From Micromonospora mirobrigensis (GTDB taxonomy: Bacteria; Actinomycetota; Actinomycetes; Mycobacteriales; Micromonosporaceae): DNA of 64,000 nt. A program made the translations under genes and the position numbers. Shown here in pieces: positions 1 to 8,033 of this stretch. Position 1 is the stretch's first letter. Each line of letters begins with the position of its first letter. The DNA lies in the NCBI RefSeq assembly GCF_900091555.1, contig NZ_FMCX01000001.1, forward strand, positions 124,001 through 188,000, in the 5' to 3' direction. Under the pieces are notes generated by a model. It had not been told where the DNA came from, made no database searches, and saw only the letters and a program-made list of their open reading frames with translations.

Positions 1-109
1 GGACTTCGAGCCGCTTGCCCCGACGGGAATCGACCATCCGCACCCGGACGTCGTCCGGGTTGTCGACGATGCCCTTGACCAGGTGCTCCAGCGCGGGACG
101 CAGTGCCAC
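1..109 (-). CDS. khpA: KH-domain RNA-binding protein KhpA, 3' end outside window
   Basis: The first 36 codons of a small RNA-binding protein are visible, starting at GTG 109 and running off the left edge. The visible residues (for example HLVKGIVDNPDDV, then RMVDSRRGKRLEV) match the opening of the roughly 80-residue actinobacterial KH protein. That protein usually follows rpsP and, from knowledge of the family, acts with KhpB as a cytoplasmic RNA chaperone. Only one base separates it from the rpsP stop codon, so the two are almost certainly co-transcribed and translationally coupled. The KH core motif lies beyond the edge, so the call rests on the N-terminus plus gene order. Confidence 0.85.
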   Translation of the reverse strand, partial: MALRPALEHLVKGIVDNPDDVRVRMVDSRRGKRLEV

Positions 110-110
110 G

Positions 111-623
111 TCAGGCCTGCTCACCGGCGTCGGCAGCAGCGGCCGGGGCCTCGGCCGGAGCCTCGGTCTTCGGCGCCTCGGTCTCGGCGGGGGCCTCCGC
201 CTTGGCGGGGGCCTCGGCCTTGGCGGGGGCCTCGGCCTTGGCGGCCTTCTTGGCCGGCTTGGCCGGGGTCTCCGAGGCCAGCCCGGCGGCGGCCTTCGCC
301 TCGGCCTCGTACGCCGCCTTGCGGTCGGCGCGCTCGGCGGCCACCTTCAGCGGCGGCGGGGCCGGCAGGCCCTTGAACTTCTGCCAGTCACCGGTCAGCT
401 CCAGCAGGCGCTGCACGGCCTCGCTCGGCTGGGCGCCGACGGACAGCCAGTACTGGACCCGCTCCGACTTGACCTCGATGATCGAGGGGTCTTCCTTGGG
501 CTGGTAAACCCCGACGAACTCGATCGCCCGGCCGTCACGCTTGGTACGCGAGTCGGCGATGACGATGCGGTACTGCGGGTTGCGGATCTTGCCCATCCGC
601 AGGAGCCGGATCTTTACGGCCAC
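111..623 (-). CDS. rpsP: 30S ribosomal protein bS16
   Basis: Ribosomal protein bS16 of the small subunit, 170 residues. The first ~85 residues are the bS16 core ([20 protein letters not shown], then a [15 protein letters not shown] segment). The remaining ~85 residues are a low-complexity Ala/Lys/Glu/Pro tail with tandem KAEAPA units, much longer than in bS16 proteins of about 80-90 residues. The start is GTG at 623 with AGGAG ten bases upstream. It is followed at once by khpA; the usual rimM-trmD genes would lie beyond the left edge. The tail is encoded by near-identical 18-bp repeats at about 205-258. Confidence 0.97.
   Translation of the reverse strand: MAVKIRLLRMGKIRNPQYRIVIADSRTKRDGRAIEFVGVYQPKEDPSIIEVKSERVQYWLSVGAQPSEAVQRLLELTGDWQKFKGLPAPPPLKVAAERADRKAAYEAEAKAAAGLASETPAKPAKKAAKAEAPAKAEAPAKAEAPAETEAPKTEAPAEAPAAAADAGEQA
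205..258 (-). repeat. 18-bp tandem repeat in the rpsP tail
   Basis: About three tandem copies of an 18-bp unit (plus strand ggcgggggcctcggcctt) encode the KAEAPA repeats of the bS16 C-terminal tail. The copies are nearly identical at the nucleotide level, which suggests recent slippage expansion rather than selection on sequence. Confidence 0.75.
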
Positions 624-863
624 AGTTGTTTCGCTCCTGTTGCGATCTCACCGGCCCGGTACGGGCGGTGTGCGGGTGAGCGCCGACCGGCACAGTGGGG
701 TTTGGGCCGGAGACTGCTCGGTGGACTGGCGACGCGCCCGGGTTAGAGGGCGCCTGACGCGTGCCGGATACCAGCGACCCATTCTGCCAGATCGGGCGTC
801 GATCTCCCGCACCGGACCCGGACGAGGCGCCCGGACCAGGGCGCCGGGTGACGGACGACACCG
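624..863 (-). promoter_or_regulatory. rpsP upstream region (240 bp, no gene)
   Basis: This gap separates the DUF402 stop codon from the rpsP start and must hold the rpsP promoter. On the minus strand, a stretch around 755-800 reads GGCAGAATGGGTCGCTGG and then TATCCGGCACGCG. I recall similar sequence before rpsP in other actinobacteria, but I cannot assign a clear -35/-10 pair. A ribosome-binding site AGGAG sits just before the GTG start. No credible open reading frame or RNA gene is visible. Confidence 0.4.
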
Positions 864-1511
864 TCAGCGGACCGGTGGCCGGTCCCATCCGGTCGGCAAC
901 TTGTCCGGTACGTCCCATTCGGCGGGCGGGACGAAGTCGCACCAGGTGCCGTCGAACGGGAACCCGCCCGCCTCAGCGAGCCGGATCACCCGCTCCCCCT
1001 CGGCGCGTACCGCCCTCTCGTCGGGCACCCAGTAGTGCTCGGGGTGGGCGAGGCGCTCGGTGAACTCGTCCTCGTCCTTCCACTCCCAGCTCAGGTCCGG
1101 GTACACCACCACGTCGAGGTCCTGGTCGACCATGTCGACGCCGGCCGCCGTGCCGTCGTCCCAGCGGACACCCGGCTCCTCCAGGTTGACGTACCAGTTG
1201 CTGAACCGGCCGTGCGCGTCCCGGAACCACCAGACCGAGTGGGCGGCCCCGGTGGGCAGGAACTTCAACACCGGCGGACCGTTCCACCGGGCCTGCTCCA
1301 GCCGGTACCCCGTGGTGATCCACTCGGTGAACGGCATGGCCCGCATGCCCCGGCCGTCGGCGGCGACCTCGTGCGCCACCGGCGAGTCCCGGGCCACCCA
1401 GAGCAGCAGCCCTCGGTCGTCGTCCAGCACCACTCGCGCCGACCGCACCCACCCGATCCGCCCCCGACGCACGTTCCGGTGCACCACCAGCCGCCCCGGT
1501 TCGAAGCGCAC
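864..1511 (-). CDS. DUF402 domain protein
   Basis: A 215-residue protein of the DUF402 family. It carries the family's characteristic order of motifs: WYVNLEEP near residue 110, DMVDQDLDVVVYPD near 130, then WEWKDEDEFTERL. DUF402 proteins include nucleoside phosphatases and RNase-FAU-1-like RNA-binding proteins; which activity applies here cannot be read from sequence. The start is GTG at 1511 with a G-rich stretch before it. It lies downstream of proS on the same strand, separated by a 59-bp repeat element, so co-transcription may be reduced. There is no signal peptide or membrane segment, so it should be cytoplasmic. Confidence 0.8.
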   Translation of the reverse strand: MRFEPGRLVVHRNVRRGRIGWVRSARVVLDDDRGLLLWVARDSPVAHEVAADGRGMRAMPFTEWITTGYRLEQARWNGPPVLKFLPTGAAHSVWWFRDAHGRFSNWYVNLEEPGVRWDDGTAAGVDMVDQDLDVVVYPDLSWEWKDEDEFTERLAHPEHYWVPDERAVRAEGERVIRLAEAGGFPFDGTWCDFVPPAEWDVPDKLPTGWDRPPVR

Positions 1512-1524
1512 GGATCCCCCCAGG

Positions 1525-1583
1525 CTGTTAAGAGGGGGCCCCTCCTATACCGAATGCGTTAAGAAGGGGCCCTTGCTTACACG
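1525..1583 (-). repeat. 59-bp GGGGCCCC stop-codon-proximal element, copy 1
   Basis: Read on the minus strand, this element begins immediately after the proS TGA. It holds two GGGGCCCC-type palindromic blocks, each followed by a TTAAC motif, separated by a GCATTCGGTATAG spacer. It matches the element at 22653-22711 at 49 of 59 positions in the same orientation relative to the upstream gene. It could act as a terminator or 3'-end processing signal, but its two blocks and conserved spacer exceed a simple hairpin. Confidence 0.8.
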
Positions 1584-2990
1584 TCAGTAGGCGCGGGCCA
1601 GGATGGCCACCAGGTCGGGCTCGTCCTCGGAGTCCGGCACCGAGCCGTCGGCGCGGAGCAGGCAGCGGACCGTCACGCCCTGACCGTTCGCCTCGGCCTC
1701 GCCCTTGACCCCGACCGCCGACCACGGCACCCTGGCCCAGCCGGTGGCCGCCGCCTCGATCGCCTCGGCCAGGGTGGCCACCTCGACCGTGCGCGACTCG
1801 CGGTGGGTCAGTGCCTGGTCGTGCAGCGCCTTCTGGTCCGCGTCCAGCGCCGCCAGGACCGCACCGACCACGTCGGCGACCGGCGTCGGGGACTTGGAGC
1901 CGTCCGTACGCCGGACCACCACCGCGTTGCCGGCGGCCAGGTCGCGGGGGCCGACCTCGACGCGTACCGGATAGCCGCGCAGCTCGGCGTCGACGGCCCG
2001 GCGGCCGAACGCGGTGTCGGTGCGGTCGTCGAGCGCGACCCGGACGCCGGCGTCGCGCAGCGCGTCGGAGATCTTCCGCCCCGCCTCGCCGACGCCCTCG
2101 CCGTCCTTGACGATCATCACGTACGCCTGGACCGGCGCGATCCTCGGCGGCACCCGCAGGCCGTTGTCGTCGCCGTGGGCCATGATCAGGCCGCCCAGCA
2201 TCCGGGTGGAGGTGCCCCAGGAGGTCGTCCAGGCGTGCTCCCGGCCGCCCTCCTTCGCGGAGTAGCTGATGTCGAACGCCTTGGCGAAGTTCTGTCCTAG
2301 CTCGTGGCTGGTGCCCAGCTGGAGCGCCTTGCCGTCACCCATCATGCCTTCGCAGGTGTAGGTGGCGGTCGCCCCGGCGAAGCGCTCCCGGGCGGTCTTC
2401 AGGCCGACCACCACCGGGATGGCGAGCACGTTGACCATCAGGTCCTCGTACGCCTCGTGCAGGATCCGCCGCGCGTACGCCCGGGCGTCCTCACGGGTGG
2501 CGTGCGCGGTGTGCCCCTCCTGCCAGAGGAACTCGCTGGTACGCAGGAAGATCCGCGGGCGCAGCTCCCAGCGGACCACGTTGGCCCACTGGTTGAGCAG
2601 CAGCGGCAGGTCCCGGTAGGAGTCGATCCACTTGGCCATGAACTCGCCGATGACCGTCTCGCTGGTCGGGCGGACCACCACCGGCTCGGCGAGCTGCTTG
2701 CCGCCACCGTGGGTGACCACCGCCAGCTCCGGCGAGAAGCCCTCGACGTGCTCCGCCTCGCGCTTGAGGTAGCTCTCCGGGATGAAGAGCGGGAAGTACG
2801 CGTTCTCCGCGCCCGCCGCCTTGATCCGGGCGTCCATCTCGGCCTGCATCCGTTCCCAGATGGCGTAGCCGGCCGGTCGGATGACCATGGTGCCGCGGAC
2901 CGGGCCGTTGTCGGCCAGCTTCGCCTTGGCGATCAGGTCCTGGTACCAGCGGGGGAAGTCCTCCGCACGGGGAGTGAGCACGCGTGCCAT
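1584..2990 (-). CDS. proS: Prolyl-tRNA synthetase
   Basis: Cytoplasmic class II aminoacyl-tRNA synthetase that charges tRNA-Pro. At 468 residues it matches the compact ProRS type that lacks the bacterial editing insertion. Visible motifs include VVRPTSETVIGEFM, motif 2 (RWELRPRIFLRTSEFLWQEG), the TCEGMMGDGKALQLGTSHEL segment and motif 3 (TSWGTSTRMLGGLIMAH). The C-terminal part is an anticodon-binding domain with VEVGPRDLA. I start it at ATG 2990, with AGGAT about ten bases upstream. An in-frame extension to 3221 is possible on paper but has no family similarity and would cover the divergent TetR promoter. Confidence 0.97.
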   Translation of the reverse strand: MARVLTPRAEDFPRWYQDLIAKAKLADNGPVRGTMVIRPAGYAIWERMQAEMDARIKAAGAENAYFPLFIPESYLKREAEHVEGFSPELAVVTHGGGKQLAEPVVVRPTSETVIGEFMAKWIDSYRDLPLLLNQWANVVRWELRPRIFLRTSEFLWQEGHTAHATREDARAYARRILHEAYEDLMVNVLAIPVVVGLKTARERFAGATATYTCEGMMGDGKALQLGTSHELGQNFAKAFDISYSAKEGGREHAWTTSWGTSTRMLGGLIMAHGDDNGLRVPPRIAPVQAYVMIVKDGEGVGEAGRKISDALRDAGVRVALDDRTDTAFGRRAVDAELRGYPVRVEVGPRDLAAGNAVVVRRTDGSKSPTPVADVVGAVLAALDADQKALHDQALTHRESRTVEVATLAEAIEAAATGWARVPWSAVGVKGEAEANGQGVTVRCLLRADGSVPDSEDEPDLVAILARAY

Positions 2991-3196
2991 GACCGCACAT
3001 CCTATGCGCCGCCGGAAGGGGTGCCGCGATCGGGCGCGCCCGTACCGCGCGGACCGGACGGGGGCGGCTCCGGCGGCACCGACGGCGGTGGCTTCTGGGT
3101 GCGGGCCGAGTACCACCTCGTCGTCCACCGACCTGCCCGGCGGCTGCCGGTCACGGCGATCGGTACGGCGTCGTCGCCCGTAGACTTCCGGACACC

Positions 3197-3793
3197 ATGA
3201 CTGGGTCGAGGAACACCACACCGGTGGGCGACGCCATCGTCGACGCCGCCCGGTCGCTGACCGTCGCGAGCGGCTGGGACGGCGTCCGGATGGGTGCGGT
3301 GGCCGCGGCCGCCGGGGTGAGCCGGCAGACGCTCTACAACGAGTTCGGCACCAAGGCGGGCCTGGCCGAGGCGCTCGCCCGCCACGAGGTGGACCGGTTC
3401 GTCGGCGAGGTACGGGCCGCGCTGGCCGAGCACGGCGTCGACGTACGTGCGGCCGCGTACGCGGCGATCCGCCGCACGCTCGCCTCGGCCGCCGACAATC
3501 CGCTTGTCAAGGCGATCCTGACCAGTGCCCGGGGCGGCTCGGACGAGCTGCTGCCCTACCTGACCACCCGCGCCGACCTGGTCCTCGCCGAGTCGACCGC
3601 CGTGCTGCTGGAGTGGGCGGGCCGCCACCTGCCCGACGCCGATCCGGCGGCGCTGGCGTTCGCGGCGGACAGCGTCGTCCGCCTGGTGGTGAGCCACATC
3701 GTGCTGCCCGGCGCCCCGGTGGACGAGACCGCCGACAAGCTGGCCGACCTGGCTGTGCACCTCTTCCGCACGGCCACCACCCCACCCGCCTGA
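3197..3793 (+). CDS. TetR-family transcriptional regulator
   Basis: A 198-residue TetR-type repressor. The N-terminal helix-turn-helix is clear at about residues 30-65 (GAVAAAAGVSRQTLYNEFGT). The rest is an all-helical ligand-binding domain with no recognisable ligand signature. It is divergent from proS across 206 bp. A -10-like TAGACT at 3181-3186 lies ten bases before the ATG, so the transcript probably has almost no leader. No efflux pump or enzyme lies directly beside it on the same strand, so the target, beyond likely self-regulation, is unknown. Confidence 0.88.
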   Translation: MTGSRNTTPVGDAIVDAARSLTVASGWDGVRMGAVAAAAGVSRQTLYNEFGTKAGLAEALARHEVDRFVGEVRAALAEHGVDVRAAAYAAIRRTLASAADNPLVKAILTSARGGSDELLPYLTTRADLVLAESTAVLLEWAGRHLPDADPAALAFAADSVVRLVVSHIVLPGAPVDETADKLADLAVHLFRTATTPPA

Positions 3794-3871
3794 CCGCCCC
3801 GCCGCGAGCAGGGACGTCGCGGCCGGAGGGTCCGGTCAACTTCGGGGAAGGTGCTGGCTCCCGTCGCGCGC

Positions 3872-3900
3872 AGGCGGCAGGTTCCGTGAAGTTGCCGCCT
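3872..3900. terminator. Hairpin between convergent TetR and amidohydrolase genes
   Basis: An 8-bp inverted repeat (AGGCGGCA / TGCCGCCT) with a 13-base loop lies between the TetR stop and the convergent amidohydrolase stop. It has no T tract; position rather than strength supports a terminator role. Confidence 0.4.
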
Positions 3901-3942
3901 CCGACGGACGCAGGGGCGCGGGGGCGGGACGGCGCGCGGGGG

Positions 3943-5022
3943 TCAGCGGAGGATGCGGCCGCGCAGGACGATGCGGGACGGGGTGCGGACCACCCGCAGG
4001 TCGCGGCGCGGGTCCTCGGGATAGACGGTCAGGTCGGCCAGGCCCCCCTCGACCAGCCCGGGGAAGCCCAGCCACTCCCGGGCCCGCCAGGAGGCGGCGG
4101 CGAGGACGTCCTCGGCGGACATGCCGGCCCGCTCGTGCAGCAGCAGCATCTCCTCCGCGGCCAGCCCGTGGTCGATGCCACCGCCGGCGTCGGTGCCGAC
4201 GTAGATCGGCACCCCCGCCTCGTGGGCGGCGCGGACCACCTCGGGGAACCGGTCGCGCAGGGCGATCATGTGGTCGGCGTACCCGGGGAACTTGGCGCGC
4301 GCCTGCTCGGCGATGCCGCCGAAGGTGGCGATGTTGATCATCGTGGGGACCAGGGCGGTGCCCTGCCGGGCCATCAGGTCGACCAGGTCCAGGCTGAGCC
4401 CGGTGCCGTGCTCCACCGAGTCCACCCCGGCCCGGACCACGATCTCCACGGCCGACTCGGAGAAGGTGTGCACCGCGGCGCGTACCCCGGCGGCGTGCGC
4501 GGCGGCGACCGCCGCGGTCATCGTGTCGGCGTCCCAGGCCGGGGCCAGGTCGCCCACGCCCCGGTCGATCCAGTCGCCGACCAGCTTGACCCAGCCGTTG
4601 CCGGCGGCGGCCTGCGCCGCCACCGTGGCGGCCACCTCGGCCGCGCCGACCTCCACCCCGATGTCGCGCAGGTAGCGCTTCGGCGGCGCGACGTGCCGCC
4701 CGGCCCGGGCCAGCCGGGGCAGCTCCGGCTCGTCGTCCAGTTCCGGATACGGGTACGGCGAGCCGGCGTCGCGGATGGCGAGGACGCCCGCGTCCCGGTC
4801 GATCCGGGCCAGCTCACGGGCCTGGTCGACCGACGTGATCGGGGCGCCACCGCGGGCGATGCCGATGTGGCAGTGCGCGTCGGTCAGGCCGGGGAGGACG
4901 AAACCGCCGTCGACCACAGTCTCCGCGCCGGGCACCGGTTCGAAGGTGACCCGGTCGCCGACCAGCCACAGGTCCCGGACCTCGTCGTCGGGCAGGAGCA
5001 CACCGCGCACATGCAGAGCCAT
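3943..5022 (-). CDS. Amidohydrolase-superfamily metal-dependent hydrolase
   Basis: A 359-residue hydrolase related to imidazolonepropionase-like amidohydrolases. The metal site looks complete: HxH in TDAHCHIG (His50, His52), a candidate carbamylated Lys in NGWVKLVGDW, His in AAVHTFSES and VDSVEHGTGL, and Asp in YVGTDAGGG. The N- and C-terminal strands (GLADLTVY) form the usual beta-sandwich around the barrel. The substrate is unknown; the superfamily hydrolyses C-N and related bonds. I prefer ATG 5022, eight bases after AGGA, over the GTG six bases upstream, which would leave only two bases of spacing. It follows the Uma2 gene by 18 bp on the same strand. Confidence 0.85.
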   Translation of the reverse strand: MALHVRGVLLPDDEVRDLWLVGDRVTFEPVPGAETVVDGGFVLPGLTDAHCHIGIARGGAPITSVDQARELARIDRDAGVLAIRDAGSPYPYPELDDEPELPRLARAGRHVAPPKRYLRDIGVEVGAAEVAATVAAQAAAGNGWVKLVGDWIDRGVGDLAPAWDADTMTAAVAAAHAAGVRAAVHTFSESAVEIVVRAGVDSVEHGTGLSLDLVDLMARQGTALVPTMINIATFGGIAEQARAKFPGYADHMIALRDRFPEVVRAAHEAGVPIYVGTDAGGGIDHGLAAEEMLLLHERAGMSAEDVLAAASWRAREWLGFPGLVEGGLADLTVYPEDPRRDLRVVRTPSRIVLRGRILR

Positions 5023-5040
5023 GTGCACAGTCCTACCCGA

Positions 5041-5619
5041 TCACTCCCCGTCGGGGGCGAGCAGGGCGTCGCGGCGGGCGGTGAGCGCGGGCAGGTCGAC
5101 CGAGACCTTCCACGGCGTCTCGGTGACGAACAGATCCTCGGTGTTGGCCACCTGCTCGTACTCCCGGTTCACGCCGCGCACGTACTCGGTGAGGACCACC
5201 TTGTCCTGCAACGGGTCCACCACCCAGTAGGAGCGGACCCCGGCGTGCGCGTAGACCTTCGCCTTGTCGTACATGTCGCGGAAGGTGGAGGTCGGCGACA
5301 CCACCTCGACGGCGAGCAGCGCGTCCTCGACCGGGACCGGTGACCGGCCGGCGTTCCGGCGGCGAATGACGACGACGTCCGGGCGCGGCTCGTTGCGCCG
5401 GTCGACCTGCATCGACAGGTCGATGCTGACGAGGTATCCGGGCGGGCAGTTCACTTCCAGGGCGAGCAGCAGGCGGACGCAGAGGTCCTGGTGCAGGGCA
5501 GTCGGCGACGGCACGATCAACCTTCCGTTGATCAGTTCGTACGGAAGGTCCTTGGGCAGGTCACCCAGGTCGTCGACCGTCCACTCGTGCCGTTCGGGCA
5601 GGATCGGTGCTGCGGTCAT
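5041..5619 (-). CDS. Uma2-family (DUF820) nuclease-like protein
   Basis: A 192-residue member of the Uma2/DUF820 family, which has a PD-(D/E)xK restriction-endonuclease fold. The family pattern is present: an N-terminal YELINGRLIV, then RPDVVVI, LLAVEVVSPTS with the catalytic-type Glu, AKVYAHAGVRSYWVVDP and a final beta strand. These proteins are common in multiple copies in actinobacteria and cyanobacteria; their natural substrate is not established. The second of two nearby in-frame ATGs (5619) sits six bases after GGAAGGAG and is the better start. A -10-like TAGGGT on this strand lies inside an inverted repeat just upstream. Confidence 0.85.
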   Translation of the reverse strand: MTAAPILPERHEWTVDDLGDLPKDLPYELINGRLIVPSPTALHQDLCVRLLLALEVNCPPGYLVSIDLSMQVDRRNEPRPDVVVIRRRNAGRSPVPVEDALLAVEVVSPTSTFRDMYDKAKVYAHAGVRSYWVVDPLQDKVVLTEYVRGVNREYEQVANTEDLFVTETPWKVSVDLPALTARRDALLAPDGE

Positions 5620-5640
5620 TGACATCTCCTTCCAGGGGGC

Positions 5641-5667
5641 GACATCACCCTAGGAGATGATGATGTC
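5641..5667. promoter_or_regulatory. Inverted repeat overlapping a -10-like element upstream of the Uma2 gene
   Basis: GACATCA and TGATGTC form 7-bp arms around a 13-base centre. The minus-strand hexamer TAGGGT (5652 to 5647) overlaps one arm, about 28 bases before the Uma2 start. It could be an operator or a small terminator after ffh. Confidence 0.4.
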
Positions 5668-5689
5668 ACCCACCGCCACCGACACGCGC

Positions 5690-7246
5690 TCAGCGGGGGC
5701 GCTGATCCCCCTTGCCGAGCTTGTTGAAGTCGATCTTCGGGAGCTTGAAGCCGGGCGGCAGCCCCTGCCCACCGGCCAGGTCACCCGGGTCCATCCCCGG
5801 CGGCAGCTGCGGCATGCCGCCCGGGAAGCCACCCGGCATCCCGGCGCCCGCCCCGGTACGCGGCCGGTTGCCGCCCTTGGTGCCCTTGCGCTTGTTCTTC
5901 GGCGACTTGGTCGCCTTGCGCCGGCCGCCACCGGGCAGGCCCATCATGCCGCCCATCTGCTTCATCATCTTCTGCGCGTCGGCGAAGCGGTTGAGCAGCT
6001 GGTTGACGTCCATCACGGTCATCCCGGAACCGCTGGCGATCCGGGCCCGGCGGGAACCGTTGATGATCTTCGGGTTGGTGCGCTCGCCCGGGGTCATCGA
6101 CCGGATGATCGCGGTGACCCGGTCGAAGTGCTTGTCGTCCAGCTCGGCGAGCTGGTCCTTCATCTGCCCCATGCCGGGCATCATGGCCAGCACGTTGGCG
6201 ATCGGGCCCATCCGCCGGACCGCGATGAGCTGGTCGAGGAAGTCCTCCAGGGTGAACTGCTCGCCGCCCATCAGCTTGGCGGTCATCTTCTCCTTCTGAT
6301 CGGTGTCGAAGGCCGCCTCGGCCTGCTCGATCAGAGTGAGGACGTCGCCCATGCCGAGGATCCGGCTGGCCATCCGGTCGGGGTGGAAGACGTCGAAGTC
6401 CTCCAGCTTCTCGCCGGTGGAGGCGAAGAGGATCGGCTGCCCGGTGACCTCCCGGACCGACAGCGCGGCGCCACCGCGGGCGTCGCCGTCGAGCTTCGAC
6501 AGCACCACACCGGTGATGCCGACGCCGTCGCGGAACGCCTCGGCGGTACGCACGGCGTCCTGACCGACCATCGCGTCGATGACGAAGATGACCTCGTCCG
6601 GGTCGACGGCGTCGCGGATGTCGGCGGCCTGCTGCATCATCTCGGCGTCGATGCCGAGCCGGCCGGCGGTGTCGACGATGACGATGTCGCGGGCGGCCCG
6701 CCTGGCGTGCTCGATCGACGCGCGGGCGACCTGCACCGGGTCACCGGTGCCGTTGCCGGGCTCCGGGGCGTACACCTCGACGCCGGCGCGACCACCGAGC
6801 ACCTGGAGCTGCCCGACGGCGTTGGGGCGCTGGAGGTCGGCGGCGACCAGCAGCGGCTGGTGGCCCTGGGCCTTGAGCCAGCGGGCCAGCTTGCCGGCGA
6901 GGGTGGTCTTGCCGGAACCCTGGAGGCCGGCCAGCATGATCACCGTCGGCGGCTGCTTGGCGAACTGGAGCCGCCGCCCCTCGCCACCGAGGACGTTGAT
7001 CAGCTCCTCGTTGACGATCTTGATGATCTGCTGGGCCGGGTTCAGCGCCTCGGAGACCTCGGAGCCGCGCGCCCGCTCCTTGACGTTGGCGATGAAGCCC
7101 TTGACCACCGGCAGGGCGACGTCCGCCTCCAGCAGTGCCATCCGGATCTCGCGCGCGGTGGCGTCGATGTCGGCGTCGGTGAGCCGACCCTTGCCGCGGA
7201 GCTTGGTGAAGATCCCGGACAGGCGGTCACTCAAGGTGTCAAACAC
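5690..7246 (-). CDS. ffh: Signal recognition particle protein Ffh (SRP54)
   Basis: The GTPase of the signal recognition particle, which binds 4.5S RNA and signal peptides and docks with FtsY (also in this window, at 16.9-18.1 kb). The 518 residues show the N domain, the G domain with LQGSGKTTLAGKLAR, DTAGRLGID and SKLDGDARGG, and a Met-rich M domain (MPGMGQMKDQ, KMMKQMGGMMGLPGGG). The C-terminal tail is Gly/Pro/Met-rich, as is usual in actinobacteria. The start is GTG at 7246. It is transcribed away from the two-component system, with 130 bp between. Confidence 0.97.
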   Translation of the reverse strand: MFDTLSDRLSGIFTKLRGKGRLTDADIDATAREIRMALLEADVALPVVKGFIANVKERARGSEVSEALNPAQQIIKIVNEELINVLGGEGRRLQFAKQPPTVIMLAGLQGSGKTTLAGKLARWLKAQGHQPLLVAADLQRPNAVGQLQVLGGRAGVEVYAPEPGNGTGDPVQVARASIEHARRAARDIVIVDTAGRLGIDAEMMQQAADIRDAVDPDEVIFVIDAMVGQDAVRTAEAFRDGVGITGVVLSKLDGDARGGAALSVREVTGQPILFASTGEKLEDFDVFHPDRMASRILGMGDVLTLIEQAEAAFDTDQKEKMTAKLMGGEQFTLEDFLDQLIAVRRMGPIANVLAMMPGMGQMKDQLAELDDKHFDRVTAIIRSMTPGERTNPKIINGSRRARIASGSGMTVMDVNQLLNRFADAQKMMKQMGGMMGLPGGGRRKATKSPKNKRKGTKGGNRPRTGAGAGMPGGFPGGMPQLPPGMDPGDLAGGQGLPPGFKLPKIDFNKLGKGDQRPR

Positions 7247-7376
7247 GCGAACATCCCGTTTGTCGTGGTCGGCGGGCGCAGGGCGGCCGGGCAGGTGTCC
7301 AGCCCATCGCTAGGGTAGCCCGCCGCCCCTACCCGCGCTCCGGGCCGGCCCGACCCCCGCCCTGCCGACCGCGAGG

Positions 7377-8033
7377 TCAGCCGTCGACCAGTCCCGACTG
7401 GTAGGCGAAGACCACCAGCTGCGCCCGGTCCCGGGCGCCCAGCTTGACCATCGCCCGGCTCACGTGGGTACGCGCCGTCGCCGGACTCACCACCAGCCGC
7501 CCGGCGATCTCCTCGTTGCTCAACCCCTCGCCGACCAGCCCGACCACCTCGCGTTCCCGCTCGGTCAGCGCGCCGAGCCGGGGATGCGGGCGGGGCACCC
7601 GGGCCGGCCGGGTCGCGAACTCCCGGACCACCCGGCGGGTCACCGAGGGCGACAGCAGCGCCTCCCCCGCGGCCACCAGCCGGATCGCGCGCAGCAGTTC
7701 GGCCGGGCGGGTGTCCTTGGTCAGGAAGCCGCTGGCGCCGTGCCGCAGCGCGTCGAAGACGTACTCGTCGAGCTCGAAGGTGGTCAGCACCACCACCCGG
7801 CAGCCGGCCAGCTCCGGGTCGGCCACGATCCGCCGGGTCGCCTCGATGCCGTCGACGCCGGGCATCCGGACGTCCATCAGCACTACGTCCGGGCGTTCCC
7901 GGCGGGCCAGCTCCACCGCCCGCAGCCCGTCCGCGGCCTCGCCGACCACCGTCAGGTCGTCCTCGCTCGACACCAGCGCGCGCAGCCCGATCCGGACCAG
8001 GTCCTGGTCGTCGGCGATCAGCACCCGGATCAC
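7377..8033 (-). CDS. NarL/FixJ-type response regulator
   Basis: A 218-residue response regulator. The receiver domain (about residues 1-120) has the acidic pair Asp8-Asp9, the phospho-acceptor Asp54 in VVLMDVRMPG, and Lys in FLTKDTRPAE. A LuxR-type HTH (ALTEREREVVGLVGEGLSNE onward, then TARTHVSRAMVKLGARDR) occupies the last 65 residues. Its ATG overlaps the stop of the upstream kinase gene by four bases, so kinase and regulator are made as a pair. Targets cannot be read from sequence. Confidence 0.95.
   Translation of the reverse strand: MIRVLIADDQDLVRIGLRALVSSEDDLTVVGEAADGLRAVELARRERPDVVLMDVRMPGVDGIEATRRIVADPELAGCRVVVLTTFELDEYVFDALRHGASGFLTKDTRPAELLRAIRLVAAGEALLSPSVTRRVVREFATRPARVPRPHPRLGALTEREREVVGLVGEGLSNEEIAGRLVVSPATARTHVSRAMVKLGARDRAQLVVFAYQSGLVDG

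Noticed and set aside
2991..3221. N-terminal extension of proS
   Set aside because: It would overlap the divergent TetR start, lacks family similarity, and the ATG at 2990 has a ribosome-binding site and the normal ProRS beginning.
3613..5343. Long plus-strand open frame opposite the amidohydrolase and Uma2 genes
   Set aside because: It is antisense to two clear genes; its Gly/His/Arg/Val-rich product has no domain, and third-position GC bias fits the minus-strand frames.
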